This document shows positions 7,965 through 16,474 of a stretch of 64,000 nt of DNA, piece by piece. The DNA is taken from positions 22,480 to 86,479 of the forward strand of contig JALFTC010000027.1 of NCBI GenBank assembly GCA_022779485.1, written 5' to 3'. The notes under the pieces are model-generated. The model was not told the origin of the DNA. It did no database searches and saw only the letters and a program-made list of their open reading frames with translations. Made by a program: the position numbers and the translations under genes. Every line of letters starts with the position of its first letter. Position 1 is the first letter of the stretch. Source of the DNA: Ruminococcus sp. (GTDB lineage Bacteria > Bacillota > Clostridia > Oscillospirales > Acutalibacteraceae).

Positions 7965-9431
7965 ATGCTACTATCTAATCTGCTTAAGAATGTTAATTTT
8001 AACATTATTAAAGGAAATATTGATACTGAAATCACAGACATTATTTACGACAGCCGAAAGGTTACACAGGGAACAGCATTTGTTGCACTAAAGGGCTACA
8101 ATGTTGACGGACACAAATTTATCCCACAGGCTATAAGTCAGGGTGCATCAGCCGTTGTTGTTTCCGACGATTTTGACACTCCTCAGGATATTACAGTAAT
8201 CAAGGTGGATGACACACGAAAAGCCCTTGCCTATATGAGTGCAATGCTGTTTGGCGAGCCGGCAAAGGAGCTGACAACCATTGCCCTGACCGGTACAAAG
8301 GGCAAAACAACCACAGTTGCAATGCTAAAAAGCATACTTAACGCAGAGGGCATTTCCGTTGGCACAATAGGCACCTTGGGAATTATTATCGGGGACAAAA
8401 TTTACAAAACCAACAACACAACTCCCGAATCCTACGAAATACAAAAGGCTATGAGGAAAATGGCGGATAAAGGCTGTAAGGCTATGATTATTGAGGCGTC
8501 TTCCCTTGGTCTGAAGTGGCACAGAACCGACGCAATAGACTTTGACTACGGTGTTTTCACAAACTTCAGCCACGACCATATCGGCGACAGCGAACACAAG
8601 GATTTACAGGAATACCTTGACTGCAAAGCACTACTCTTTAAGCAGTGCAAAAACGGAATTTTCAACATAGACGACAATGTGTATGAGGAAATAACAGCAA
8701 ACGCAACCTGCACCAAAACCACATATGGATTTAGCGACAAGGCAGACATAACCGCCTACGGCGACAAGCTGATTTCCAGACCGGGATATATCGGTGTGCA
8801 TTTCTCCACAAATGGGTTAAAGACAATGGATGTTGATGTTGACATTCCGGGAAAATTCTCTGTTTACAACGCCCTTGCCGCAATGACCACAGCCATAAAA
8901 ATGGGAATTTCAGAGGAGGCTATCCTAAAGGGTCTTGACACCGTAACGGTAAAGGGCAGAGTTGAGGCTGTTCCTGTTCCCGGCGACTACACCTTGCTTA
9001 TTGACTACGCCCACAACGCACTTTCTATGGAAAACATCCTTGAAACTCTCAGGGAGTACAATCCAAACAGGCTTATCGTCCTCTTTGGTGCCGGCGGAAA
9101 CAGACCAAAGGTGAGAAGATACGAAATGGGCGAAACTGCGGGACGACTTGCCGACCTGTCCGTCTTAACAGAGGACAACAGCCGTGACGAGGATGTTATG
9201 GACATTATTAACGACATCATAGAGGGCGGAATTAAAAAGACAGAGGGAAAATATGTTGTAGTACCGAAAAGACAGGACGCAATTCGCTACTGTATGGAAA
9301 ATGCCGAAAAGGGAGATATTATAGTACTTGCCGGCAAGGGACACGAGGATTACCTTGAAATCAAAGGTGTAAAATACCACCTTGACGAACGAGAGGTTAT
9401 AGCCGACATTATTGCCGATATGAAGAAATAA
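7965..9431 (+). CDS. murE: UDP-N-acetylmuramyl-tripeptide synthetase, MurE
   Basis: 488 aa cytoplasmic Mur ligase that adds the third amino acid to UDP-MurNAc-L-Ala-D-Glu in peptidoglycan synthesis. The ATP-binding loop TGTKGKTTT is at about residue 110, EASSLGLKWHR matches the family EVSSHGL motif, and the C-terminal domain has GAGGNRPKVRRYEMG and EDNSRDED. The Arg of DNSR corresponds to the DNPR motif that in other MurE proteins contacts meso-diaminopimelate, so DAP specificity is favoured over Lys, with a Pro-to-Ser change. I start at the ATG at 7965 (GAAAGGGG upstream), which aligns with the family N-terminus. The 36-residue upstream extension in the ORF track would cross the leader hairpin. 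It stands alone, away from other division or cell-wall genes. Confidence 0.9.
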   Translation: MLLSNLLKNVNFNIIKGNIDTEITDIIYDSRKVTQGTAFVALKGYNVDGHKFIPQAISQGASAVVVSDDFDTPQDITVIKVDDTRKALAYMSAMLFGEPAKELTTIALTGTKGKTTTVAMLKSILNAEGISVGTIGTLGIIIGDKIYKTNNTTPESYEIQKAMRKMADKGCKAMIIEASSLGLKWHRTDAIDFDYGVFTNFSHDHIGDSEHKDLQEYLDCKALLFKQCKNGIFNIDDNVYEEITANATCTKTTYGFSDKADITAYGDKLISRPGYIGVHFSTNGLKTMDVDVDIPGKFSVYNALAAMTTAIKMGISEEAILKGLDTVTVKGRVEAVPVPGDYTLLIDYAHNALSMENILETLREYNPNRLIVLFGAGGNRPKVRRYEMGETAGRLADLSVLTEDNSRDEDVMDIINDIIEGGIKKTEGKYVVVPKRQDAIRYCMENAEKGDIIVLAGKGHEDYLEIKGVKYHLDEREVIADIIADMKK

Positions 9432-9461
9432 TTTTTATAAAACCGCATTTCAAAAAATAAA

Positions 9462-9496
9462 ACTGCACTGAAAAGGAAAACCCAAACAGTGCAGTT
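9462..9496. terminator. Bidirectional terminator murE / HAD gene
   Basis: ACTGCACTG and CAGTGCAGT form a perfect 9-bp stem flanked by A-rich and T-rich runs. It can therefore serve both convergent genes. Confidence 0.85.
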
Positions 9497-9521
9497 TTTT
9501 GCGTACTAAAAAGTAAAAAAC

Positions 9522-10253
9522 TTACTTCACAATCATCTCTTTAATTTTGTAAACATCTCCGTCCATAATGCACCACTTGGTGTTCATTTTTCCCTTGATT
9601 TCAGGGCTTATGGACTGGTGGATGTACAGGCTTTTCATTCCTGCTCTTTTACTGCCGTTAATGTCAGCCTTGTAGTCGTTGCCAATCATTACGCACTCTT
9701 TTTTGTCAAGGGAAAACTCCTCCACAAGACCGTTGTAGAAGTAGGGACTTGGCTTGCATACCTCTCTGTCGGAGCTGATGAAAATTCCGTCAAAATAAGG
9801 AGTTAAGCCCAGCATATTAAGCTCGTTCATTGTAAAGCTCCTTTGAGCGTTTGAAAGAAGATAGATTTTCTTTCCCTTTGCCTTTAGGGTGTCAAGCAAA
9901 TCAATAACACCGTCATAAAGCCTTATGTACTTTGTTGAGTAACAGCGGAACATTGCGCAGATGTCAAGAATCTCTTTATCTGTCACCTCAACACCCTTGT
10001 TTTCAAAGAGTGTCTTAAACACCTTTTCCACCTTAATGTCAACATCGTTTTTGTACTCAGGATGAGCCTTTTTGATTTCAGCCTTTTCCTTTTTGCACAA
10101 TTTGTAGTACTCCTTGTGGAAGTCCTTACCGCTGTAAGAGGCACCCTTGTAGCTGTAATAAAGTGCCATTTTCTCCCACAAATCATCACTCCACTCGTCA
10201 GTATTAATGTCAATAAGTGTTCCGTATAAATCAAAAATATAGTTTTTAAACAT
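9522..10253 (-). CDS. HAD-superfamily hydrolase (YjjG-like phosphatase)
   Basis: 243 aa. HAD motif I is FDLYGTLID with the nucleophile Asp at about residue 7, motif II is LLSNAQ, the motif III Lys is in CKPSPYFY, and motif IV is MIGNDYKADINGSKRAGM. A helical cap sits between motifs I and II, so this is a subfamily I phosphohydrolase acting on a small phosphorylated metabolite or nucleotide. The substrate cannot be named from sequence. I use the ATG at 10253 rather than the TTG 12 bases upstream: it has GGGTG at suitable spacing and begins just before the first beta-strand. It faces divergently from nth. Confidence 0.8.
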   Translation of the reverse strand: MFKNYIFDLYGTLIDINTDEWSDDLWEKMALYYSYKGASYSGKDFHKEYYKLCKKEKAEIKKAHPEYKNDVDIKVEKVFKTLFENKGVEVTDKEILDICAMFRCYSTKYIRLYDGVIDLLDTLKAKGKKIYLLSNAQRSFTMNELNMLGLTPYFDGIFISSDREVCKPSPYFYNGLVEEFSLDKKECVMIGNDYKADINGSKRAGMKSLYIHQSISPEIKGKMNTKWCIMDGDVYKIKEMIVK

Positions 10254-10292
10254 AGTATCACCCAACTAAACCTTAACATATCGGATATATCT

Positions 10293-10321
10293 TTGCAACA
10301 TTTATTTTTATGTGATATACT
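10293..10321 (+). promoter_or_regulatory. nth promoter
   Basis: TTGCAA, a 17-bp spacer and TATACT lie 33 bp before the nth start, in the divergent gap with the HAD gene. Confidence 0.65.
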
Positions 10322-10354
10322 TAAAGTCAAGTAATACAAAAGGCGGTTGTTATT

Positions 10355-10981
10355 ATGAGAAAAAAAGAAAGAGCTTTGCTGGCTGTTGAGGCTTTAAAAA
10401 AGGAATTTCCCGATGCAATATGCTCCCTTACATACAGCGACCCGTTACAGCTACTTGTGGCAACAAGACTTGCCGCCCAATGCACAGATGCAAGGGTGAA
10501 TATGGTAACCCCCGACCTGTTCGCAAAATACCAAAATGCACAGGATTTTGCAAACGCTGATGTAAAGGATGTTGAAGAATTAATAAAATCCTGCGGACTT
10601 TACAAAACCAAGGCAAAATCCCTTGTGGATATGGGCAAGGCTTTAACGGAAAATTACGGTGGTGTTGTGCCGGATACAATAGAAGAGCTTATAAAACTCC
10701 CCGGAATCGGCAGAAAAACAGCTAACTTGATTGTGGGGGATATTTTCGGCAAGCCTGCCGTAGTGGTTGACACCCACTGCATAAGAATTACCAAAAGACT
10801 TGGTTTACATCAGGAAAAAGACCAAAAGAAGATTGAATTTATCCTTAGGGATTTGCTTCCGCCTGAGGAAAGCAACGATTTTTGCCACAGGCTTGTCCTC
10901 CACGGAAGAAAAACCTGTGACGCTCGAAAGCCAAAGTGCGAAAACTGCTGTATGAAGGACTTTTGCAAGAAAAATATATAG
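10355..10981 (+). CDS. nth: Endonuclease III (DNA glycosylase/AP lyase)
   Basis: 208 aa base-excision-repair glycosylase for oxidised pyrimidines. The helix-hairpin-helix LPGIGRKTANLIVGD (about residues 112-126) carries the catalytic Lys, and VDTHCIRITKRLGL holds the catalytic Asp. The C-terminal iron-sulphur cluster motif C-X6-C-X2-C-X5-C is intact (CDARKPKCENCCMKDFC). Length is normal for the family. An AAGGCGG ribosome-binding site precedes the ATG. Confidence 0.95.
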   Translation: MRKKERALLAVEALKKEFPDAICSLTYSDPLQLLVATRLAAQCTDARVNMVTPDLFAKYQNAQDFANADVKDVEELIKSCGLYKTKAKSLVDMGKALTENYGGVVPDTIEELIKLPGIGRKTANLIVGDIFGKPAVVVDTHCIRITKRLGLHQEKDQKKIEFILRDLLPPEESNDFCHRLVLHGRKTCDARKPKCENCCMKDFCKKNI

Positions 10982-11010
10982 TTGGAAAACACTACCAATA
11001 ACAAAAAGTA

Positions 11011-11046
11011 TCCCGAGTAACTCCTATGAATTACTCGGGATTTTGC
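11011..11046. terminator. Terminator between nth and EamA gene
   Basis: TCCCGAGTAA and TTACTCGGGA form a perfect 10-bp stem with a 10-nt loop followed by TTTT on the plus strand. The two genes converge here. Confidence 0.8.
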
Positions 11047-11057
11047 GTTAGGTTATT

Positions 11058-11939
11058 TTATTTACCGCTGTGACTAAAGAACCACAGCTTATTGTTATAG
11101 GCAAACATCACTATTGCCATTGCAACAATTATCACATAGCCCACAACGGAGAGTAAATCCGGCACATCTCCAAAGACGAAGAATCCAAGACCTGCCGCAA
11201 AGATAATTTGGCTGTAATCGTAAACAGAAACCTCTTTTGCGGGGGAATAGGTGTATGCCGCTGTAATAGCGAACTGTCCTCCGGCGGCAGATACACCTGC
11301 CATAAGGAGGGCAAAAAGCTGAAAGGGTGTGAACATCTCAAAGTTCATAATCATTAACGGCAACAGCACAGCAGCACTAAAGCCTGAGAAAAACAAAACA
11401 ATAAAACTACCCTTTTCACCTCTTATGCCAAGGTACCTAACCATTGTATAGGCAAGTCCTGCACACATTCCGCCGATAAAACCAAGGAATGAGGGCAACC
11501 ACTCTGCGTTGGAAAAATCAGGCTTTATGACAAACACAGCGCCGATAAATGCTCCCACAACAATAAGCCCCTGTGGCAAAGTCAGCTTTTCCTTTAGTAT
11601 TATAAAAGAAAACAGTATTACAAAAAATGGCGACATTTTGTTAAGGATTGATGCGTCACTAAGCACCAAGTGGTCAATAGCATAAAAGTTGCAAATTATT
11701 CCAAGCACACCAAAGCAGGACCTTAAAATTAGGGGCGGAAGATTTTTTGGGTTAAAATGAAAGTCCTTTCTGTCCTTCAGCATCATAAACAGAGCCACAA
11801 AAAACGCCACAAAGTTCCTGAAAAAAGCCTTTTCAAAGGTGGGCAAATCCCCCGAAAGCTTAACAAACATATTCATAAGGGCAAAGCAAAAGGCTGAAAT
11901 TATGATATATACTATGCCCCTGTACTTCTTATCAATCAT
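11058..11939 (-). CDS. EamA/DMT-family transporter
   Basis: 293 aa with about ten hydrophobic segments in two homologous halves, as in EamA (drug/metabolite transporter) permeases. The first half begins IVYIIISAFCFALMNMFVKL, and the second, from about residue 150, includes FLGFIGGMCAGLAYTMVRYLG. PALP-like residues follow RNFVAFFVAL. It is a membrane exporter or importer of an unknown small molecule. Convergent with nth and preceded by the palindromic element, so it is probably a single-gene unit. Confidence 0.8.
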   Translation of the reverse strand: MIDKKYRGIVYIIISAFCFALMNMFVKLSGDLPTFEKAFFRNFVAFFVALFMMLKDRKDFHFNPKNLPPLILRSCFGVLGIICNFYAIDHLVLSDASILNKMSPFFVILFSFIILKEKLTLPQGLIVVGAFIGAVFVIKPDFSNAEWLPSFLGFIGGMCAGLAYTMVRYLGIRGEKGSFIVLFFSGFSAAVLLPLMIMNFEMFTPFQLFALLMAGVSAAGGQFAITAAYTYSPAKEVSVYDYSQIIFAAGLGFFVFGDVPDLLSVVGYVIIVAMAIVMFAYNNKLWFFSHSGK

Positions 11940-12045
11940 CTTTTACACTTCTTTTCTCTTTTTCTCTTCCAAACAAGATAATTATAGCACATTGAAAATA
12001 AGTGTCAAATTAGTCTTGACATTTATCTTTTTAAGGCATATAATC

Positions 12046-12224
12046 TTAAGGAAACACTGAATAAATCACAATTAAAATTTATTTACACATCTTGTTTGCA
12101 TATTTTCCGCCATTTTGCCCAAAAAATCCTCACAATGCGTCAGCATTCCTGCAGTTTTTTGAACAAACTGACGAAAAATCTGACGGCACAATATGTGCAA
12201 ATAATTTAATCAGTGTTTCCTTAA
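12046..12224. mobile_element. Palindromic MITE-like element, full copy 1 (179 bp)
   Basis: The termini are perfect inverted repeats: TTAAGGAAACACTGA at the left, TCAGTGTTTCCTTAA at the right. The inverted repeat continues imperfectly to the centre, where AATGC-gtca-GCATT forms the tip, so the whole element can fold into one long hairpin. It has no coding capacity. A second full copy is at 63377-63543. Between the copies the tip covaries (AATGC/GCATT versus AATAC/GTATT). TTAA at the ends may be part of the repeat or a target-site duplication. It ends about 17 bp before the start of the trp T-box leader. Confidence 0.8.
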
Positions 12225-12232
12225 CAAATAAA

Positions 12233-12238
12233 TATTAT
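12233..12238 (+). promoter_or_regulatory. Candidate trp promoter -10
   Basis: TATTAT lies just before the T-box leader. No good -35 is present at 16-18 bp. The upstream region that should hold it is the right end of the palindromic element (12203-12224), so the element may supply or have replaced the -35 region. Confidence 0.35.
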
Positions 12239-12240
12239 GT

Positions 12241-12499
12241 CACAAACCGTTGACCGAGAGTGAGTAGGCTTTACAGATGTTTTCAGAGAGTTGCCGTTTG
12301 GTGGAAGGCAACAGCGGAAGTTTTGCTGAATGGGCTCGGGAGGGCAGGCTGAAATTACAGTAGGTACTGACGGAAACCTCTACCGTTATCTTGAGGAGTA
12401 TGTGTTAGCATATGTTAGAGTGGGTATTTATACCAATTTGGGTGGCACCGCAGAAGTTACAGGCTTTTGTCCCTTTTTAGAGGACAAAGGCCTTTTTTA
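12241..12499 (+). ncRNA. Tryptophan T-box riboswitch with terminator
   Basis: The canonical T-box sequence GGGTGGCACCGCAG is at 12440-12453. Stem I elements lie upstream, including CAGAGAG and the specifier region GCTGAATGGGCTCGGGAG, where TGG at 12331-12333 is a Trp codon. Downstream, AGGCTTTTGTCCC and GAGGACAAAGGCCT form a terminator stem followed by T6 (12461-12499). Uncharged tRNA-Trp is expected to pair with the UGG specifier and the T-box bulge, forming the antiterminator and allowing trpEGDCBA transcription. The short ORF at 12330-12575 is a shadow of this leader. Confidence 0.93.
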
Positions 12500-12555
12500 T
12501 ATCCAATTTACAAACTTACTGCAAATTATTCAAAATAAATCAAAGGAGGAAAAAG

Positions 12556-14010
12556 ATGTACACACCGGGCTATGACGAAATAAATCGTTACAAAGACTAT
12601 GATGTTATCCCTGTTTCAAGGGAGATTTATGCCGACATCATCACACCAATTACACTACTTCGCAAAATCGCAGACAAATACAAGAACTTTTATCTGCTGG
12701 AAAGCATTGAGGGCGGTGAAAAGTGGGCAAGGTACAGCTTTTTCGGCTTTGACCCAAAGGCAAGACTGTACTGCAAGGACGGTACCGTCACAATAGAGGG
12801 TGAGGGTGCTAATGTAATCAAAACAGAAAAGCCTCTCCATGTGCTTAGGGAATACATCAGCCACTACAAAACACCAACATTTCATGGCAATCCACCATTT
12901 ACAGGAGGTCTTGTAGGCTACTACGGTTACTCTATGATTGGCTATGCCGAGCCTACATTAAAACTAAAGTCCAGCGAATTTAACGACTTTGATGTTATGC
13001 TTTGCGACAAAATAATCGCCTACGACCATCTTAAGCAAAAGATAACTGTAATTGTAAATATGAAAACTACTGATATGAAATCTCAGTACGAAAAGGCTGT
13101 CAGGGATATTGATGAAATCGTTGATATGATAAACGACCCAACTCCCCCATCAAAGCTCAGTTCGTATGAAAATGTTTCATTTCAGTCCAATTTTTCAGAG
13201 GAAGAATATGCACAAACTGTGGAGAAAACACGGGAATATATCTTTAACGGAGATATTTTTCAGGCTGTTATCTCAAGGCGGTTTGAAACCCCATATGAGG
13301 GTTCTCTTTTAAACGCATACAGAGTGCTTAGAGTGACAAATCCCTCACCATATATGGTGTTTATGAAAATCGGCGACAACGAGATTATATCCACTTCTCC
13401 CGAAACCTTGGTTAGGTACAAAAACGGCAGACTTACAACATTCCCTATTGCAGGCTCTCGTCCAAGGGGTAAAACAGAAGAGGAGGATTTGGCTCTTGAA
13501 AAGGATTTGTTACAGGACGAGAAGGAGCTTTCCGAGCACAATATGCTTGTTGACCTTGGCAGAAACGACCTTGGCAAAATCTCAAAGTTTAATTCTGTTG
13601 AAGTGACGGAATATATGCAAATTCTTCGCTACTCCAAAATTATGCACATCTGCTCCGAAGTGCAGAGTGACGCAAGGGATGATGTTGACGCATTTGACGC
13701 TATCGAGTCAGTTCTACCGGCAGGTACACTTTCAGGCGCACCAAAGGTGAGAGCCTGTGAAATCATTGAGGAGCTTGAAAAATGCCCCAGGGGTATTTAC
13801 GGTGGCGCAATCGGCTATGTTGACTTTAACGGAAATATGGACACCTGTATCGCAATAAGAATGGCGTCTAAAATCAAAGACAAGGTTTATGTTCAGGCAG
13901 GCGGTGGAATTGTTGCCGACAGTATTCCTCATAACGAATATATGGAAAGCTACAACAAGGCGCTTGCTGTTATGAACGCAATAAAAAACGCAGGGGAGGT
14001 TGACAGGTAA
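12556..14010 (+). CDS. trpE: Anthranilate synthase component I
   Basis: 484 aa. Converts chorismate to anthranilate with ammonia from TrpG. The N-terminal feedback-site motif LLES (FYLLESIEGGEKWARYSFFG, about residues 46-65) is present, so tryptophan inhibition is likely retained. The chorismate-binding domain shows FQAVISRRF, GSRPRGKTEEED, ELSEHNMLVDLGRNDLG and LPAGTLSGAPKVRACEII. Start: the ATG at 12556 with AAAGGAGGAAAAAG. First gene of the operon under the T-box. The stop overlaps the trpG start by one base (TAATG). Confidence 0.97.
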   Translation: MYTPGYDEINRYKDYDVIPVSREIYADIITPITLLRKIADKYKNFYLLESIEGGEKWARYSFFGFDPKARLYCKDGTVTIEGEGANVIKTEKPLHVLREYISHYKTPTFHGNPPFTGGLVGYYGYSMIGYAEPTLKLKSSEFNDFDVMLCDKIIAYDHLKQKITVIVNMKTTDMKSQYEKAVRDIDEIVDMINDPTPPSKLSSYENVSFQSNFSEEEYAQTVEKTREYIFNGDIFQAVISRRFETPYEGSLLNAYRVLRVTNPSPYMVFMKIGDNEIISTSPETLVRYKNGRLTTFPIAGSRPRGKTEEEDLALEKDLLQDEKELSEHNMLVDLGRNDLGKISKFNSVEVTEYMQILRYSKIMHICSEVQSDARDDVDAFDAIESVLPAGTLSGAPKVRACEIIEELEKCPRGIYGGAIGYVDFNGNMDTCIAIRMASKIKDKVYVQAGGGIVADSIPHNEYMESYNKALAVMNAIKNAGEVDR

Positions 14011-14582
14011 TGATTTTACTAATTGACAATTACGACAGCTTTTCCTACAACCTTGTACAGCTTGCGGGAAGTATAAACCCTGATATTAATGTAGTGCGAA
14101 ACGACAAAATAACAATTACGGACATTGAAAAAATGAATCCCACCCACATAATAATTTCCCCCGGTCCGGGCTACCCAAAGGACGCAGGAATTTGCGAGGA
14201 GGTTATAAGCTACTTCAAAGGCAAAATCCCAATTTTAGGTGTTTGCCTTGGGCATCAGGCGATTTGTGAGGTTTTCGGCGGAGAAATTACCCACGCAAAA
14301 AAGCTGATGCACGGCAAGAAAAGCACCGTAAGCATTGATAATACCTGTAAAATTTTTGATGGAATTGGCAAAGCCCTTGAGGTTGCAAGGTATCATTCAC
14401 TGATAGCAAAGAGCGAAACTCTCCCCGAGGAACTGAAAGTCATTTCAACAGACGATATGGGCGAAATTATGGCGGTAAAGCACAGGGATTACGAAATTTA
14501 CGGACTCCAGTTCCACCCCGAAAGCATCCTAACCACAGACGGTGAAAAAATGCTGGAAAACTTTTTAAAAATAACAATATAA
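14010..14582 (+). CDS. trpG: Anthranilate synthase component II (glutamine amidotransferase)
   Basis: 190 aa class I glutamine amidotransferase that releases ammonia from glutamine for TrpE. The catalytic Cys is in LGVCLGHQAI (about residue 79), and the His-Glu pair is in QFHPESIL. The N-terminal MILLIDNYDSFSYNLVQ is typical. Translationally coupled to trpE. It may also serve folate synthesis as PabA, since no separate pabA is seen here. Confidence 0.96.
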   Translation: MILLIDNYDSFSYNLVQLAGSINPDINVVRNDKITITDIEKMNPTHIIISPGPGYPKDAGICEEVISYFKGKIPILGVCLGHQAICEVFGGEITHAKKLMHGKKSTVSIDNTCKIFDGIGKALEVARYHSLIAKSETLPEELKVISTDDMGEIMAVKHRDYEIYGLQFHPESILTTDGEKMLENFLKITI

Positions 14583-14611
14583 ATTTTAGCAACAGATAAG
14601 GTGTGACAATT

Positions 14612-15622
14612 ATGATAAAAGAGGCTATTTCTCAGGTTGTCAAGGGTGAAAGCCTTGACCTTGAAACTGCAAAGACAGTAATGAACGAAATTATGGAGGG
14701 TGAAGCAACCAACGCACAAATTGCCTCCCTCTTAACAGCAATGATGATGAAGGGCGAAACTATTGACGAAATCACAGCATTTGCATCGGTTATGCGTGAC
14801 AAGGCTCTCCACATCAACCCAAAGGGTGATGTTATGGAGATTGTAGGCACAGGCGGTGACGGTTCGGGTACATTTAACATCTCCACCACCTCGGCATTTG
14901 TAATTTCAGCAGGCGGTGTGCCTGTTGCAAAGCATGGCAACCGTTCAATGAGTTCAAAGAGCGGTTCTGCCGACTGCCTTGAAAATATGGGTGTTGACCT
15001 TTCAATCACTCCCGAAAGAAGCGAGGACATTCTAAACCAATGCGGAATGTGCTTTATGTTTGCACAGGGCTACCACAAGTCTATGAAGTATGTTGCCCCT
15101 GTCAGAAGGGAAATCGGAATTCGCAACATATTTAACATTCTCGGGCCTCTCACAAACCCTGCAAACGCCAATATGCAGGTTATGGGTGTTTTCACTAAGG
15201 AGCTTTGCAAGCCTTTGGCACAGGTGCTTATTAACCTGGGTGTTAAAAAGGGTATGGTTGTGTATGGTCTTGACGGAATTGACGAGGCAACAGTAACGGA
15301 CAAAACCTACTGCTGTGAAATTAAGGGCGGAGAAATCAAGGACTACTACATCACCCCGGAAGAAATGGGACTTAAAAGGTACAGTGTGGATGAACTTTTA
15401 GGCGGTGACGGCAAGGAAAACGCACAAATTGCAATAGGCATTCTCAAGGGCGAAACAGTAGGAGCAAAAAGAGATGCTGTTCTCCTAAACTCAGGAATTG
15501 CCCTTTATGTTGCCGGCAAAGCCGACTCTATAAAGGCGGGAGTTGAACTGGCAGGAAAAATAATTGATGAGGGCAAGGCATTCAGCAAAAAAGAGGAATT
15601 TGTTGCCCTTACAAACGAATAA
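14612..15622 (+). CDS. trpD: Anthranilate phosphoribosyltransferase
   Basis: 336 aa. Joins anthranilate to PRPP. The PRPP-binding glycine motif GTGGDGSGTFNIS is at about residues 75-87, with KHGNRSMSSKSGSAD, and RREIGIRNIFNILGPLTNP further on. I place the start at the ATG at 14612 (AAGGTG eight bases before) rather than the GTG at 14603, because MIKEAISQVV aligns with the family start. A normal-length, separate enzyme; it is not fused to trpG as in enterics. Confidence 0.95.
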   Translation: MIKEAISQVVKGESLDLETAKTVMNEIMEGEATNAQIASLLTAMMMKGETIDEITAFASVMRDKALHINPKGDVMEIVGTGGDGSGTFNISTTSAFVISAGGVPVAKHGNRSMSSKSGSADCLENMGVDLSITPERSEDILNQCGMCFMFAQGYHKSMKYVAPVRREIGIRNIFNILGPLTNPANANMQVMGVFTKELCKPLAQVLINLGVKKGMVVYGLDGIDEATVTDKTYCCEIKGGEIKDYYITPEEMGLKRYSVDELLGGDGKENAQIAIGILKGETVGAKRDAVLLNSGIALYVAGKADSIKAGVELAGKIIDEGKAFSKKEEFVALTNE

Positions 15623-15636
15623 TGTAGGAAAAAGCT

Positions 15637-16425
15637 ATGACAATACTAAATGAAATTGCAAATTATACAAAAGAACGATATAATAGGTTGAAAAACACAG
15701 TTCCTTTAGAGGAAATCAAAAGAAAAGCACTCTCAATGGACAGTAACACAGTCTTTCCTTTCAAACAGGCACTTGCACAAGGGGGAATTTCCTACATCTG
15801 CGAGGTGAAAAAGGCAAGTCCCAGCAAGGGTGTTATTGCAGAGGATTTTCCATATCTGCAAATAGCAAAGGACTACGAAAATGCAGGTGCATCTGCAATC
15901 TCCTGCCTTACAGAGCCAAAGTACTTTTTAGGCAGTGACAAATATTTAGAGGAGATTGCAAGGGAAGTGAAAATCCCTGTTTTACGCAAGGATTTCACAG
16001 TTTGCCCCTATCAAATTTATGAGGCAAAGGTGCTTGGAGCGTCAGCAATTTTGCTAATATGCGCTTTGCTCACAGAGGATGAGTTGAGGGAATATTTAAA
16101 GATTGCCCACTCCTTGGGACTTTCCGCTTTGGTGGAGGCTCACACAAAGGATGAGGTTATGACAGCCCTTTCCATTGGTGCAGAGATAATCGGTGTAAAC
16201 AACCGTAACCTAAAGGACTTTACCGTTGACCTTGACACCTGCATTAATCTAAGGAAATATGTACCAAAGGACATAATTTTTGTTGGTGAAAGCGGTATAA
16301 AGGACAACAGTCACATTGAAAAATTAAGGTCAGCCGGAGTTGACGCTGTGCTGATTGGCGAAACCCTTATGAGGAGCGACAACAAAAAAGTTGCCCTTGA
16401 AAAACTTAACGGTTCACCGCTTTAG
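15637..16425 (+). CDS. trpC: Indole-3-glycerol phosphate synthase
   Basis: 262 aa TIM-barrel enzyme that makes indole-3-glycerol phosphate from CdRP. Motifs: CEVKKASPSKG (catalytic Lys, about residues 53-63), VLRKDFTVCPYQIYEA, GVNNRNLKDFTVD and GESGIKD. It is the size of TrpC alone, so it is not a TrpC-TrpF fusion. Normally trpF would follow, but only 49 bases separate it from trpB. Confidence 0.96.
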   Translation: MTILNEIANYTKERYNRLKNTVPLEEIKRKALSMDSNTVFPFKQALAQGGISYICEVKKASPSKGVIAEDFPYLQIAKDYENAGASAISCLTEPKYFLGSDKYLEEIAREVKIPVLRKDFTVCPYQIYEAKVLGASAILLICALLTEDELREYLKIAHSLGLSALVEAHTKDEVMTALSIGAEIIGVNNRNLKDFTVDLDTCINLRKYVPKDIIFVGESGIKDNSHIEKLRSAGVDAVLIGETLMRSDNKKVALEKLNGSPL

Positions 16426-16474
16426 AATAAAAGAGCATTGATTTTAAATGTAAAAGAGATAAGGAGAGAACAAA

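Noticed and set aside
7796-7978. 60-aa plus-strand ORF in the murE leader
   Set aside because: Consists of the leader hairpin and murE ribosome-binding region in another frame; no Shine-Dalgarno and no protein-like composition.
12330-12575. 81-aa ORF before trpE
   Set aside because: Starts in the T-box specifier stem and runs through the terminator; it is RNA structure, not a leader peptide with Trp codons.
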